Positions 20,581 to 29,422 of a DNA stretch of 64,000 nucleotides are shown here, piece after piece. This stretch comes from a virus. Within the stretch, counting starts at the first letter, position 1. The number at the start of each line of letters is the position of its first letter. The stretch spans positions 19,141-83,140 of IMG/VR virus record IMGVR_UViG_3300050014_000073, one strand, 5' to 3'. The notes under the pieces are model-generated. The model saw nothing but the letters and a program-made list of their open reading frames with translations, did not search any database and had not been told where the DNA came from. The translations under genes and the position numbers were made by a program.

Positions 20581-22119
20581 GTGGCTGCTCTCGCTCAACC
20601 TCCGATCAAGAAGCAAAAGTGGATACCGAGGAAGGAATTTCTCAAGCAGATCCACGACCCTGCTTTTCAAGCACCTAAGGTTCAGTACATCGACTACGAA
20701 CCGAGGGGCAACGTCAAGGAGATGTTCCGTCATAAGGAACGTGAGATTATCCTTGCAGGTCCGGCTGGAACAGGTAAGAGCCGAGGGGCTCTTGAGAAGC
20801 TTCATTGGATTTGTGAGAAGTATCCTCGCGCTCGCTGCCTCATGCTGCGCAAGACTCGTCGCAGTTTGACGCAGTCGGGTATTATTACGTATGAGCAGCG
20901 TGTTCTTCCCGCTCCCAACTACGTTCCGTTCCACGGTGGCGAACAAGCCTACATCTATCCGAACGGGAGCATCCTAGCAGTAGGAGGCCTTGACGATCCG
21001 AACAAGCTGTTCTCTTCGGATTGGGATGTCATCTTCGTCCAACAGACTGAGGAGTTGAACTTAGGGGAATGGGAGAGCTTGCTCCGGTCTCTTCGTTCAT
21101 GGAAGGTTCCATATCAGCAGGTCATTGGTGACTGTAACCCTGGGCCTCCTACCCATTGGATTCTGTCCCGCAAGTCAGCGGGGTCCTGTACCTTTTTAGA
21201 GACGCGTCATGAAGACAATCCGGAACTGTGGAACGGCTACTGCCCGATGCACGGGAAGATCGAACCGGAGTGGACCTGTCGAGGACGCGAATACATCTCG
21301 GTGCTTGACGCCTATACAGGAGTCCGGTTCCTTCGTCTCCGCAAAGGGATCTGGGCAGCTGCTGAAGGGATTGTCTATGAAGACGTCTGGGATGTAGCGG
21401 TTCACGTCATTGATCGCTTTGTCACAACTCCTTTAGATAAGGACCAGGTTCCTAAGAGCTGGCCACGCTATTGGGGCGTTGACTTTGGCTATACGAACCC
21501 CTTCGTCTGGAGCGCCTTTGCGGAAGACCCTGACGGACGTCTGTTCCGGTACAAAGAGATCTACCGGACGAAGACTCTTGTTGAGGACCATGCCAAGCGG
21601 ATTCTAGAAGTGACGCAGGACGAACCTAAGCCTCAGTGGATTGTCTGCGATACGGATGCTGAAGACCGCGCTACTTTAGAGAAGCATCTTGGGATGAAGA
21701 CAGTCGGAGCTTGGAAGTCCGTCAGTCCTGGAATCCAGGCGGTCTCAACGCGCCTCAAGATTGCCGGCGACGGGAAGCCTCGGTTGTTCTATCTTAAGAA
21801 CTCTGTCGTGGACGTTGATCCTTTGCTCCTGGCGGAACATAAGCCAACTTGCACTGAAGAAGAGTACCCAGTATATGTTTGGGACACATCGAACAACCGG
21901 AAGCGCGGTGAAGAGCCTGTAAAGGAATTTGACCACGGGCAAGACTTGAGCCGGTACGTCATAACTAAAAAAGATGACACTTCCGGCAAGAAGCCGAAGT
22001 TCTTTGCGATTGGTTCCGTGACGAAGACGGGTGGTTCAGGAGAAGGTGGCAGCTTGGCTCGTCCTTCGCCTTGGAGAATGGGTGGAGGAATCGGATTGGG
22101 AACGCGGTGGGGACAGTGA
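20581..22119 (+). CDS. Terminase large subunit
   Basis: A 512-aa protein, GTG start. The ATPase domain has Walker A GPAGTGKS (about 61-68) and a Walker B strand WDVIFVQQTEEL (about 150-161). The nuclease domain has DFGYTNP (about 300) and VCDTDAEDRATLEKH (about 357), the acidic residues of the RNase H fold. It pumps DNA into proheads and cuts it. Its length and order are normal for the family, and the C-terminal 40 residues are Gly-rich. It is 4 bases downstream of the HNH gene. Confidence 0.95.
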   Translation: MAALAQPPIKKQKWIPRKEFLKQIHDPAFQAPKVQYIDYEPRGNVKEMFRHKEREIILAGPAGTGKSRGALEKLHWICEKYPRARCLMLRKTRRSLTQSGIITYEQRVLPAPNYVPFHGGEQAYIYPNGSILAVGGLDDPNKLFSSDWDVIFVQQTEELNLGEWESLLRSLRSWKVPYQQVIGDCNPGPPTHWILSRKSAGSCTFLETRHEDNPELWNGYCPMHGKIEPEWTCRGREYISVLDAYTGVRFLRLRKGIWAAAEGIVYEDVWDVAVHVIDRFVTTPLDKDQVPKSWPRYWGVDFGYTNPFVWSAFAEDPDGRLFRYKEIYRTKTLVEDHAKRILEVTQDEPKPQWIVCDTDAEDRATLEKHLGMKTVGAWKSVSPGIQAVSTRLKIAGDGKPRLFYLKNSVVDVDPLLLAEHKPTCTEEEYPVYVWDTSNNRKRGEEPVKEFDHGQDLSRYVITKKDDTSGKKPKFFAIGSVTKTGGSGEGGSLARPSPWRMGGGIGLGTRWGQ

Positions 22120-22226
22120 ACGAGCAGAACCGCTTCCATAAGCATCATCGCGCCGTTCGGTTCTGTCTTCGTGTTATGGTTATCAGTCATCATCATTTCT
22201 GGGAAGAAAACAAAAGGAGAAAGCAT

Positions 22227-22544
22227 ATGAACAACTACAACGATGGACAGAATCTTTTGATCCAAGTGGTCAATGTCGTCGATGTTTTCGGGCAACCGGC
22301 AGTATTGACTGTGGTCCCGTTCTGGAGTACTTCAGATGCAACGGTCTTCAATCCAGTTGCTGCTGCTGACGGTTTGTCAGCAACGGGAGTTGCCTTGAAG
22401 ACCGGAACAGTGACTATCACTGCAACGACAACCGATCAGGGATCAGCGTCGGTTACGCTTCCTGTTGGAGCGGGCCAAGCGGTCAGTTTCCAGCTCCAGG
22501 TTAGTATAGTACCAGTGGCAACTACTCTCAATCCGATTGCCTAG
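22227..22544 (+). CDS. Small Ig-like (Big-type) domain protein, 105 aa
   Basis: Start at 22227 after AAAGGAGAAAGC. Nearly all beta: VLTVVPFWSTSDATVF, LSATGVALKTGTVTITATTT, then SASVTLPV. The pattern matches a single bacterial Ig-like domain as found on virion surfaces. It may decorate the particle, although it lies far from the capsid genes. Confidence 0.65.
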   Translation: MNNYNDGQNLLIQVVNVVDVFGQPAVLTVVPFWSTSDATVFNPVAAADGLSATGVALKTGTVTITATTTDQGSASVTLPVGAGQAVSFQLQVSIVPVATTLNPIA

Positions 22545-22559
22545 ACCCTAAACCTGATC

Positions 22560-22582
22560 GCTACGGGTCGCTAGGACAGTCT
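22560..22582 (+). repeat. Intergenic repeat, type A
   Basis: GCTACGGGTCGCTAGG plus CAGTCT context; core GGGTCGCTA. Its exact reverse complement is at 55099-55121 and a near copy at 34092-34114. AGTCT-GT-AGACT forms a small hairpin just after it. Nothing else is seen in the 100-base gap. Confidence 0.75.
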
Positions 22583-22644
22583 GTAGACTCTGGATAGGTA
22601 CTTTTCTACGCCATAGTCAACGCTAGCCTTAAACGGTCTCTAAT

Positions 22645-22971
22645 ATGGGGACTTCATCCACTAACAAAGGACCTGTCGCGGACGCCAAAGTCCCAATCGT
22701 TCCGGGCGTCTATCCTGTAAAGGATCTGATGCAGCGGATCGAGGAGACTAAAGAATCCAAGACTCCTTCCCCACCAATGTCAATGAAGTCCTCTCCACTT
22801 GCTGTGAAGTCTGCTTGGTACGAGATGGACTATCTTGTCAAGTATCGCGATCCGCTGCTGGCAGTTGGATTCGGATTGGTAGTTGTGGGAATCTTTCGTA
22901 TCTATGTTCCAGCGGGGTTTGTGGTTCTGGGGCTAGGACTGACGGCAGCAAGTTTGTTCCTGTCGAAGTAG
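22645..22971 (+). CDS. Small membrane protein, 108 aa
   Basis: A proline/serine-rich cytoplasmic N-terminus (ESKTPSPPMSMKSSPLAVKS) and two C-terminal membrane segments (LLAVGFGLVVVGIFRIY and GFVVLGLGLTAASLFL). A holin is possible, but it is far from the endolysin gene. No family recognised. Confidence 0.6.
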   Translation: MGTSSTNKGPVADAKVPIVPGVYPVKDLMQRIEETKESKTPSPPMSMKSSPLAVKSAWYEMDYLVKYRDPLLAVGFGLVVVGIFRIYVPAGFVVLGLGLTAASLFLSK

Positions 22972-22978
22972 AGGAGAA

Positions 22979-23332
22979 ATGAAAATGAAACTTCGTTCAA
23001 TCTTGTTGGTTCTGTTCCTGAGCATTGCAAGCGCCCAGGGACTTCTTGCTCCTGTCAGTATCCCGGACATCTCGGGGACGGGATCAGCCGTTGCAATCGC
23101 AGCGTCAGGAACAGTAGTCCGCTTCTGTCAGCTCGTTGCTCCTTCGACGAACACGAACAACGTTCGTTGGGGAGACTCAGCGATTACGACGTCACGAGGA
23201 TCAATCATTGCTCCTGGAGGAGGACAGTTCATTCCTCCTGGCGGAGTTGGTTCTCCTTACACGATTGACCTTGGTCATTGGTACGTTCTGGTTCAGTCAG
23301 GCGACTATCTGACAGAGACTTGCGCGAAGTAA
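22979..23332 (+). CDS. Secreted small beta protein, 117 aa
   Basis: A Sec signal (MKMKLRSILLVLFLSIASAQ) precedes a small domain with two cysteines (FCQLVAPST, LTETCAK) and a glycine-rich turn region (APGGGQFIPPGGVG). It looks like a compact virion- or surface-type beta domain. First of a run of genes with export signals. Good SD GAGGAGAA. Confidence 0.65.
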   Translation: MKMKLRSILLVLFLSIASAQGLLAPVSIPDISGTGSAVAIAASGTVVRFCQLVAPSTNTNNVRWGDSAITTSRGSIIAPGGGQFIPPGGVGSPYTIDLGHWYVLVQSGDYLTETCAK

Positions 23333-23345
23333 GGAGAGTACTACA

Positions 23346-24863
23346 ATGAAACGACTTCTTCTTCTTGTACTTCTTCCACTCGGACTATTTGCGCAGTACG
23401 TGCCGGGGAGCAGATCGTTCACCGCGCTCACTGGCGGTGCTACCAGCACGGCCACGGGCGGCGCAACCACGATCAACGGCCTGTACGTGGTCACCGACAC
23501 TGGAACGGCCAACACCTACACGTCGGCAGTGGACGCGAGCGCCCCGGCCCTAGCAGACGGCATTCTCATCGACTTCGTGGCTGTTCATGCGAGCACCGGA
23601 GCCTCCACGTTTGCGTATCAGGGTGGGTCGGCCCGAGCCATTGTGGACCAGACCGAAACCGCGCTTACGTCGGGTATGATTCCAGTGGGGCACGTCTTAC
23701 TGAAATACAAGGCGACGGGAACGAAGTGGATCTTGCTCGACGCATTGAATCAAAGTACGACCGCCAACGCGGGGACGGCCACGACAGCGGCGAACCTCAG
23801 CGGAACGCCTGCCTTACCCAATGGGACCACTGCGACCACACAATCTCAGGCAGACGGCACGACCAAGCTGGCGACCACGGCCTATGTGGATACTGGATTG
23901 GGCGGCAAGGCCGCGTCGGGTGCTTCCACGTCCGTCAATTCTCAAACATGCGCACTCGGCGGATCTTGCACCGTGACCGTTACACCGACCGGGGCTGGAC
24001 TCAGCAACGTCACCAACGATACCCAAACCAAAGCGGCAGTCGTGCCTAACACCGCGCCATCTGCTGGGCAGATTCTTGTGGGCAACGCGGGCGGGTCGGC
24101 CTACGCTCCTGTGTCGGTGAGTGGATGCACTCTCACAAGTACCGGGGAGCTGTCATGTAGCGGTTTGCAATGCCTCGACACCGGCGCGGTTAACGCGATC
24201 ACCTGCACTCAGGCGGGCGTGACAGCTTACGCTGCCGGGCTCCAACTGACCGTTACCCCCTTGCATACAAATACCGGCGCAGCCACTTTGACTGTGAACT
24301 CGCTGGCATCTTTACCCGTGCAGCGCAATGGGGCGGCGTTGACAGGTGGCGACTACCTGATCGGCCAGCCGGTCACAGTTATCTGCGGTCTGACGGCGTG
24401 CCAGATAGGGGGATCTGGCCCGTGGTCCGACGATGGCTCGACGATCAGCGCGGCGAGTGGGAGGAGCGTAGCGATACCGACTGCGTTGCCTGGAGCGTTG
24501 CCCACAACGACGGGAGGCAGCGGAGTGCTTGTCCCGGTTCTGATCTCCACCTCTGGGCCTGTATCGCCCGTCGCCACGGGTTTTTACATCAACAACGCGA
24601 GCAGGGCGCTCACCTACACACTGCCCGCCATCACATCGGCTAACGTCGGCCTTCAGGTTTGCGTCCGCAACGCTGTCACCAAGACGGGCGCAATCACGCT
24701 TACAGCACCAGCATCCACGTATATTGACGTTTCCGGTGCGGTGGGCAGCGCAGCGGGAACGCTGGTAAGCGGTGGCGCGCTGGGGGATGCAGCGTGTGTG
24801 GTGGCGGTTGATACGACGCATTACTACGCTTTTATCGGCGTGGGGACTTGGAATAATAACTAG
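23346..24863 (+). CDS. Tail-fibre-like protein with signal peptide, 505 aa
   Basis: An N-terminal Sec signal (MKRLLLLVLLPLGLFAQ) is followed by low-complexity Thr/Ala/Gly beta-rich repeats. The motif TTQSQADGTTKLATTAYVD (about 164-182) is the common fibre motif that ends in ATTAYVD. Cysteines are scattered, as in exported proteins. A signal peptide on a phage fibre is unusual. By eye the DNA is more GC-rich than flanking late genes. It may be a fibre routed through the envelope, or an exported decoy. Confidence 0.6.
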   Translation: MKRLLLLVLLPLGLFAQYVPGSRSFTALTGGATSTATGGATTINGLYVVTDTGTANTYTSAVDASAPALADGILIDFVAVHASTGASTFAYQGGSARAIVDQTETALTSGMIPVGHVLLKYKATGTKWILLDALNQSTTANAGTATTAANLSGTPALPNGTTATTQSQADGTTKLATTAYVDTGLGGKAASGASTSVNSQTCALGGSCTVTVTPTGAGLSNVTNDTQTKAAVVPNTAPSAGQILVGNAGGSAYAPVSVSGCTLTSTGELSCSGLQCLDTGAVNAITCTQAGVTAYAAGLQLTVTPLHTNTGAATLTVNSLASLPVQRNGAALTGGDYLIGQPVTVICGLTACQIGGSGPWSDDGSTISAASGRSVAIPTALPGALPTTTGGSGVLVPVLISTSGPVSPVATGFYINNASRALTYTLPAITSANVGLQVCVRNAVTKTGAITLTAPASTYIDVSGAVGSAAGTLVSGGALGDAACVVAVDTTHYYAFIGVGTWNNN

Positions 24864-24865
24864 CC

Positions 24866-27211
24866 ATGCGAAAACTCTCTATTCTCACTCTGCTGGTGTT
24901 AGCCGGATCTCTCGCCGCGCAGATCCTTGCACCGATTGTGGCCGGCGGCCCTCAGTGCTGCACCTACTATATCTCAAACACAGGCTCTGACTCAGCCAAC
25001 GGCCTCACGCCTACAACTGCAAAGCAAACTATCGCAGCGGTCAATGCACTTACACTCTTGCCAGGTCAGTCGGTCGGTTTCAAGCGCGGCGGCACGTGGC
25101 GCGAGACGCTGACGCCGGGGCAGAGCGGCGCGGCGGGGAGCCCGATCACGTTCGGGTCGTATGGGAGCGGAGCGCAGCCAATCATCAACGGGGCGGACGT
25201 ATTTACTCCCTGGACTTCTCAGGCAGTTGGCGCTAGCGGTAATGTAGCTAAGGCCGACATGAGGTTGAGTACAATCTCAGGGACGGCGTTCGTGGATTTT
25301 GGCGCGGCGGGCTCCCTGACTCCATACCTGGGATCTACATTGGTAATCACTGACAGCGCAGGAAAACATCTTACGGGCTACATTAAAGCCGCTGGGTCAA
25401 GTGAGACCCTTGGCACAACCGAGTACGTCCCCAATACCGCGTTTTCCAACACGTCTAATGTCTGGACAAGCAACGCCAACATGGCAACCTCAAGCGGTAC
25501 GGGTTACGGCGGCAGCAACGCCCTTCAGGTAACCACCACGGCCGGATTTGGGTCTGCCCATGAGAGCTTGACTACCTCGGCGGGAATGTTGATAAAGAGT
25601 TCTGCGTACCTGAAAGTGGGGACTGGATCAAGCGGCCAAAAACTTGAAATCACTGATACCGCATACGGATCTCTTGCGGTGACTGCTTGGGTTGCTCCCG
25701 CCAACTGGACACAGTACGTTCTCTACGCTACCTCGGGAGTAACGAACCAAGTCGGCAATCAGTATTACTCCAACTACAACAACGGTACGATGTCGCAGTA
25801 CTCGGTGCCAAGTAGCAAACAGGTTATCACACCGAGCGCCACGGGCGTGACGATTACTTCTACTGCGGGCGGCTCTACCTATGCGTGGGCATCAGAGGAA
25901 TCGGGGTTTAATCGCAACGACACAACCTATTCGTATGCGATCACCAGCAGCACGGTCTATTACATTTCCTACACGACGGCCCCAACGCAAGTCTTTGAGG
26001 ACGGCAGTCGCCTATCTCAGAATGTGACTTCTTACGCTTCCCTTGTGCCTGGACAATGGTATCTGGATATGGTAGCCACCAAGATTTGGGTACGGCTGAC
26101 CGGAGACGATGCCCCATCTAACGGGCACACCATTCAGGCCAGCCAGCGGGCAATGGCTATTGACATTGGCGATGGCAACGCCTACGCGGGGGTGAGCTAC
26201 ATCACCGTGCAGGGAATCCATGCCACAATGTCAAACGGCGGCTATGGCAACATTGGGCTGGTTCACGCCGCGACGAACCACGTAATTATATCCGGGGTAA
26301 CATCCGACTACAGCGCCAATGACGGGATCAAGATAAGCTCCACGGTTGAGGGCGGGGATATCAACATCACCGGCAATGTCAGCAACAATAACCTGGGCAT
26401 CGGGGTCAGCACTAATCAGTACTCGGGGGCATCGCTTGGGCACGAAGTCTACATTCAGTACAACAATGTTTCCGCCAATCAAGCGGATGGCATCGAAACC
26501 TATGGGAATTACGCGATCATTCAGTACAACACCGTCCACGATAGCGGCACGACCTCGACCGACTGCATCGGCATTCACATTTATTCCGCGAGCGGTTCCG
26601 ATGGGCTTGGGCAACACAACATTATTCGATACAATACGGTCTACAATCAGATGTCAAACGGTTTCGATGGTTCCGGCATAGAGACTGACCACTACGCGGC
26701 TAACAACTCACTGTATGGAAATGTGATTTACAACAACCAAGGTCCATGCATCGACCTGTGGGACAGTGCCTCTGTGCTGGTTTACAACAACACCTGCTAC
26801 GGAAATTTGCGGAACCCGGCTTTCCCCGGAGGGCACGGCGAAATCGTCCTCGGTCAAGCTCTAGGGCTGACTAACAACATCACGGTGGAGAACAATATCA
26901 CCTACCCCACAAGCTCAGGCGCGTATTCGATTTACATTGACGCGACGACGGCTGCAAAGACCCTGGCATTCGTCCACAATCTTTGGTACGATCCGTCAAA
27001 CTCGGATTGGTGGTATGCGGGGTCTGCCGGGAGTACGCTCGCGGCGTGGAACTCCCAAACATTCGCAGGGTCGGACTTGTATGGTAACCCGCTGATGGTC
27101 GCTCCCGCTAGTGCAAACTTCCTGCTACAGCCCACTTCCCCGGCCCTAGCCGCTGGTGTCTTCATCCCCGGCGTGAGCACGGCGAATCCGCCGAACATTG
27201 GAGCCAAATGA
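24866..27211 (+). CDS. Right-handed beta-helix protein with signal peptide, 781 aa
   Basis: Sec signal MRKLSILTLLVLAGSLAAQ. A start module YYISNTGSDSANGLTPTTAK is typical of secreted beta-helix proteins. A carbohydrate-binding-like insert spans about 190-330. From about 420 the coils are clear (VQGIHATM, HVIISGVTSDYS, NNVSANQADG, YNTVHDSG). The fold suits binding or cutting host polysaccharide; catalytic residues cannot be assigned. It may be a receptor-binding depolymerase or a host-type secreted enzyme. It overlaps the next small gene by 4 bases. Confidence 0.7.
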   Translation: MRKLSILTLLVLAGSLAAQILAPIVAGGPQCCTYYISNTGSDSANGLTPTTAKQTIAAVNALTLLPGQSVGFKRGGTWRETLTPGQSGAAGSPITFGSYGSGAQPIINGADVFTPWTSQAVGASGNVAKADMRLSTISGTAFVDFGAAGSLTPYLGSTLVITDSAGKHLTGYIKAAGSSETLGTTEYVPNTAFSNTSNVWTSNANMATSSGTGYGGSNALQVTTTAGFGSAHESLTTSAGMLIKSSAYLKVGTGSSGQKLEITDTAYGSLAVTAWVAPANWTQYVLYATSGVTNQVGNQYYSNYNNGTMSQYSVPSSKQVITPSATGVTITSTAGGSTYAWASEESGFNRNDTTYSYAITSSTVYYISYTTAPTQVFEDGSRLSQNVTSYASLVPGQWYLDMVATKIWVRLTGDDAPSNGHTIQASQRAMAIDIGDGNAYAGVSYITVQGIHATMSNGGYGNIGLVHAATNHVIISGVTSDYSANDGIKISSTVEGGDINITGNVSNNNLGIGVSTNQYSGASLGHEVYIQYNNVSANQADGIETYGNYAIIQYNTVHDSGTTSTDCIGIHIYSASGSDGLGQHNIIRYNTVYNQMSNGFDGSGIETDHYAANNSLYGNVIYNNQGPCIDLWDSASVLVYNNTCYGNLRNPAFPGGHGEIVLGQALGLTNNITVENNITYPTSSGAYSIYIDATTAAKTLAFVHNLWYDPSNSDWWYAGSAGSTLAAWNSQTFAGSDLYGNPLMVAPASANFLLQPTSPALAAGVFIPGVSTANPPNIGAK

Positions 27212-27321
27212 AACCCCTTCTCATCCTCTTGCTCTGCGCTCCGGCGTGGGGCACAAACACCCAATCGCTGGCGGAAGCGGAGCAGCGGGCGGCAGATTTC
27301 GATGTAGCAGGAGACTTATGA
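27208..27321 (+). CDS. 37-aa exported peptide
   Basis: MKPLLILLLCAPAWGTNTQS is a complete Sec signal; only about 20 residues (LAEAEQRAADFDVAG) would remain after cleavage. It overlaps the genes on both sides by 4 bases. Possibly the cut-down start of a former larger gene. Confidence 0.4.
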   Translation: MKPLLILLLCAPAWGTNTQSLAEAEQRAADFDVAGDL

Positions 27322-27455
27322 AACGATCCGTTATCTTCTTGGTATTCGCAGCAATCGCGGCGGGGAATCCGCGCCCGGCCTCCGGCTCTTGGGACATCGG
27401 GGCGTATCAGTACGTGGCCGCTCCAGCATCCAACCTGCTGGCGGTGAGGCGGTAA
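27318..27455 (+). CDS. 45-aa remnant: signal peptide joined to a beta-helix C-terminus
   Basis: MKRSVIFLVFAAIAAG is a short signal; PRPASGSWDIGAYQYV is the characteristic closing segment of right-handed beta-helix proteins (DIGAYEY). Everything between is missing, so this is probably what is left after deletion inside a second beta-helix gene. Confidence 0.45.
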   Translation: MKRSVIFLVFAAIAAGNPRPASGSWDIGAYQYVAAPASNLLAVRR

Positions 27456-27620
27456 TGGCCCAAAACGACGCGGTGAGGATGGGCAGGGGTAAGCCCGGTG
27501 AAGCGTAGCGCACGGAAAGCCAAAATGATCGAATCCTCTGGTAGGTGTTTAATTGTGAAGTATAAGGTGGCAAAACAGATTTGCAATTTGGAGCAAAGAG
27601 TCAAAGAACTGGAGAATAAA

Positions 27621-27902
27621 ATGGCAACATTTGCAGCAGACTTGGCGGCCTTGCAGGCTGTCGTGACGAAGATGACGGGCGACTTGACCGCGATTGCGTC
27701 AGGTATCTCAAACCTAGTAACGGAAGTAGCTACGCTTACCAGCGAACTGGCGTCGGGAAGCATTACTCCAGCTCAGCAAGATGCGCTGGACACGGTTACA
27801 GCATCCCTCGCCTCTCTGGGGGTGACTGCCGACGCCGCTGTAGCTAGTCTTCCAGCTTCCTCAGCTCCCCCAGTGCCTGCACCTCCCGCCCCGCCCGCTT
27901 AG
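27621..27902 (+). CDS. Coiled-coil protein, 93 aa
   Basis: Start chosen at 27621 after CTGGAGAATAAA. An in-frame GTG at 27498 would add 41 residues that end in a coiled segment (ICNLEQRVKELENK). The body is a long heptad helix (LAALQAVVTKMTGDLTAIA) with a Pro/Ala-rich end. Probably a trimeric structural or spacer protein. Confidence 0.6.
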   Translation: MATFAADLAALQAVVTKMTGDLTAIASGISNLVTEVATLTSELASGSITPAQQDALDTVTASLASLGVTADAAVASLPASSAPPVPAPPAPPA

Positions 27903-27913
27903 GAGTGGTATAT

Positions 27914-28600
27914 ATGCGGCGGTTGATTCCATTTCTTCTGCTGGCGTCTGGTTCACTCATGGCACAGACGCCAGTAGGGCCTGGGCAGGTTGGCACGATG
28001 TACTGCATGGCTGTTCAACGGGCAGTCTGTGTGCTTCCGCCTGCTAACTGCCCGCCAGCACAGGTGCAGACGTATTGCTATCAGTATCCCGCAAACCCAA
28101 CTTGGGTGCTGGTTCATAACTCTATCGACAGTCTTCCTGCTAGCGGCGGATCGTTGACGGTCTCGTTTAATTGGGCGAGTGACCTCATCACTTGGTATTT
28201 TGTCTTGTCCGGCCCGGGCGATGGCGGAGGCACTGTAACTGCGCCAGCAGCCTTGGAATGGGAATACACGGCTGACCAAGATCCTATCCAGTATGGAATC
28301 TTCGGTCCGTTGACTTCCGCCGCTTGCGTCAGTACGCTTTGCACAGTCTACACGGACGCCTACGGCGCTGACATGATGGTGGGGATCGGGGCTTATCCAG
28401 CGGGAGTCAGCGGGCCGAGTTCGTTGGTCATTTTAGCTGGGTCCACTACGGCGCAGTTCACTATTGTGTTTGCGGGCACTCCGGTAGTGGTAAGTCCTAC
28501 AGTGACAAATTGGAACTATGGGGCGCTGCCGGGAAGCAATATGCTTTATACCCCTGGGCCAAACTTCCAGCCTACAGTATGGATGGGTGGAGTAAATTGA
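27914..28600 (+). CDS. Secreted protein of unknown function, 228 aa
   Basis: Start 27914 after TAGGAGTGG. Sec signal MRRLIPFLLLASGSLMAQ, then a cysteine-rich part (C-V-PPANCPPAQVQTYC, disulfides likely) and a beta-rich C-terminal half. A signal ending in AQ is common in acidobacterial secretomes. No family recognised. The stop overlaps the next start. Confidence 0.6.
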   Translation: MRRLIPFLLLASGSLMAQTPVGPGQVGTMYCMAVQRAVCVLPPANCPPAQVQTYCYQYPANPTWVLVHNSIDSLPASGGSLTVSFNWASDLITWYFVLSGPGDGGGTVTAPAALEWEYTADQDPIQYGIFGPLTSAACVSTLCTVYTDAYGADMMVGIGAYPAGVSGPSSLVILAGSTTAQFTIVFAGTPVVVSPTVTNWNYGALPGSNMLYTPGPNFQPTVWMGGVN

Positions 28601-28905
28601 AGAACATTCGTACCTGTGTTAAGTGTGGCCATCCGTTTCCTGCTTTTCAGCGTGAATCGAAATGTCAGCCTTGTAAGCAAGTTCCTGGCACGGTAGTTTG
28701 TCCCCCAGGAAGGGAGATGGGGATATTGGCGCTGCTTGAAACTGGAGCGACCAATAAAGAGATTGGCGCCGCACTGGCTCTTACTAAGGGGGCTATCAAG
28801 CAGTATATAATGGGTCTGCGTGTAAAATACCAATGCAAGAATCGCACAGACCTCGCGGTACACTTTGCGACTGGAACGCTTCTTAAGGAGAACACCAATG
28901 CATAA
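28597..28905 (+). CDS. Zinc-ribbon plus LuxR-type HTH regulator, 102 aa
   Basis: TTG start overlapping the previous stop (TTGA), after GGTGGAG. An N-terminal zinc ribbon (CVKCGHPF, then CQPCK, about 6-30) joins a GerE/LuxR helix-turn-helix: GREMGILALLETGATNKEIG and KGAIKQYIMGLRVKYQ. The residues for DNA recognition are intact. It could control the surrounding export-signal genes. A longer frame from 28510 exists but overlaps the upstream gene deeply. Confidence 0.7.
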   Translation: MKNIRTCVKCGHPFPAFQRESKCQPCKQVPGTVVCPPGREMGILALLETGATNKEIGAALALTKGAIKQYIMGLRVKYQCKNRTDLAVHFATGTLLKENTNA

Positions 28906-29422
28906 GTTTTCTATTTTCGCCGCCGTTGCTCTGCTCCTGCCGCTCGTAGGATGCAATGCTCCAGTCGTCACGGCTGTCACTCAGGCGACTATCGACAACG
29001 CTGCTCTAATCGCGTTGCTCTCAGACCCGAACCTTACATCCGTGCAGAAAACCGAAGTGATGAACTACGCTCAGGCAGCCTCAGTCGCTGTCGGGCAGGT
29101 GAGCATCATTCTGGCAGCAGGCGGGACCGCTGCGCAGATGAGTTTGGAGATTGCGTCGGCGCTGGCGCCGGTCGCTTCTCCGCTTCTGCCAGGACTGCCT
29201 GCGGATATCGTGACAGCCATCGGGTATGAGGCGCGGGACATTCAAGCTATCCTGACGGCCTACGGCGTGCCCGTGGCAGCAACAGCGTCCAGCGCACGCA
29301 CCGCAACGGTACAGACACAAGGCAAGGTTATCAATCTCAGTTCCGGAGACATTGCCAATCTGAAGGCAGCACATGCCAAGGTAGTGTTGAATGAGGCAGC
29401 CATCGCACAGGCAAAGAAATGA
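28898..29422 (+). CDS. Lipoprotein, 174 aa
   Basis: MHKFSIFAAVALLLPLVGCN carries a lipobox (LVGC), so the mature protein starts at C19 with a lipid anchor. The rest is helical and Ala-rich (VMNYAQAASVAVGQVSIILA). SD AAGGAG. A phage lipoprotein may be a spanin-like lysis factor or a superinfection-exclusion factor; no partner is certain. Confidence 0.65.
   Translation: MHKFSIFAAVALLLPLVGCNAPVVTAVTQATIDNAALIALLSDPNLTSVQKTEVMNYAQAASVAVGQVSIILAAGGTAAQMSLEIASALAPVASPLLPGLPADIVTAIGYEARDIQAILTAYGVPVAATASSARTATVQTQGKVINLSSGDIANLKAAHAKVVLNEAAIAQAKK

Noticed and set aside
22071-22226. N-terminal extension of the Ig-like protein
   Set aside because: It overlaps the large terminase gene and lacks a ribosome site, while ATG 22227 has a good one.
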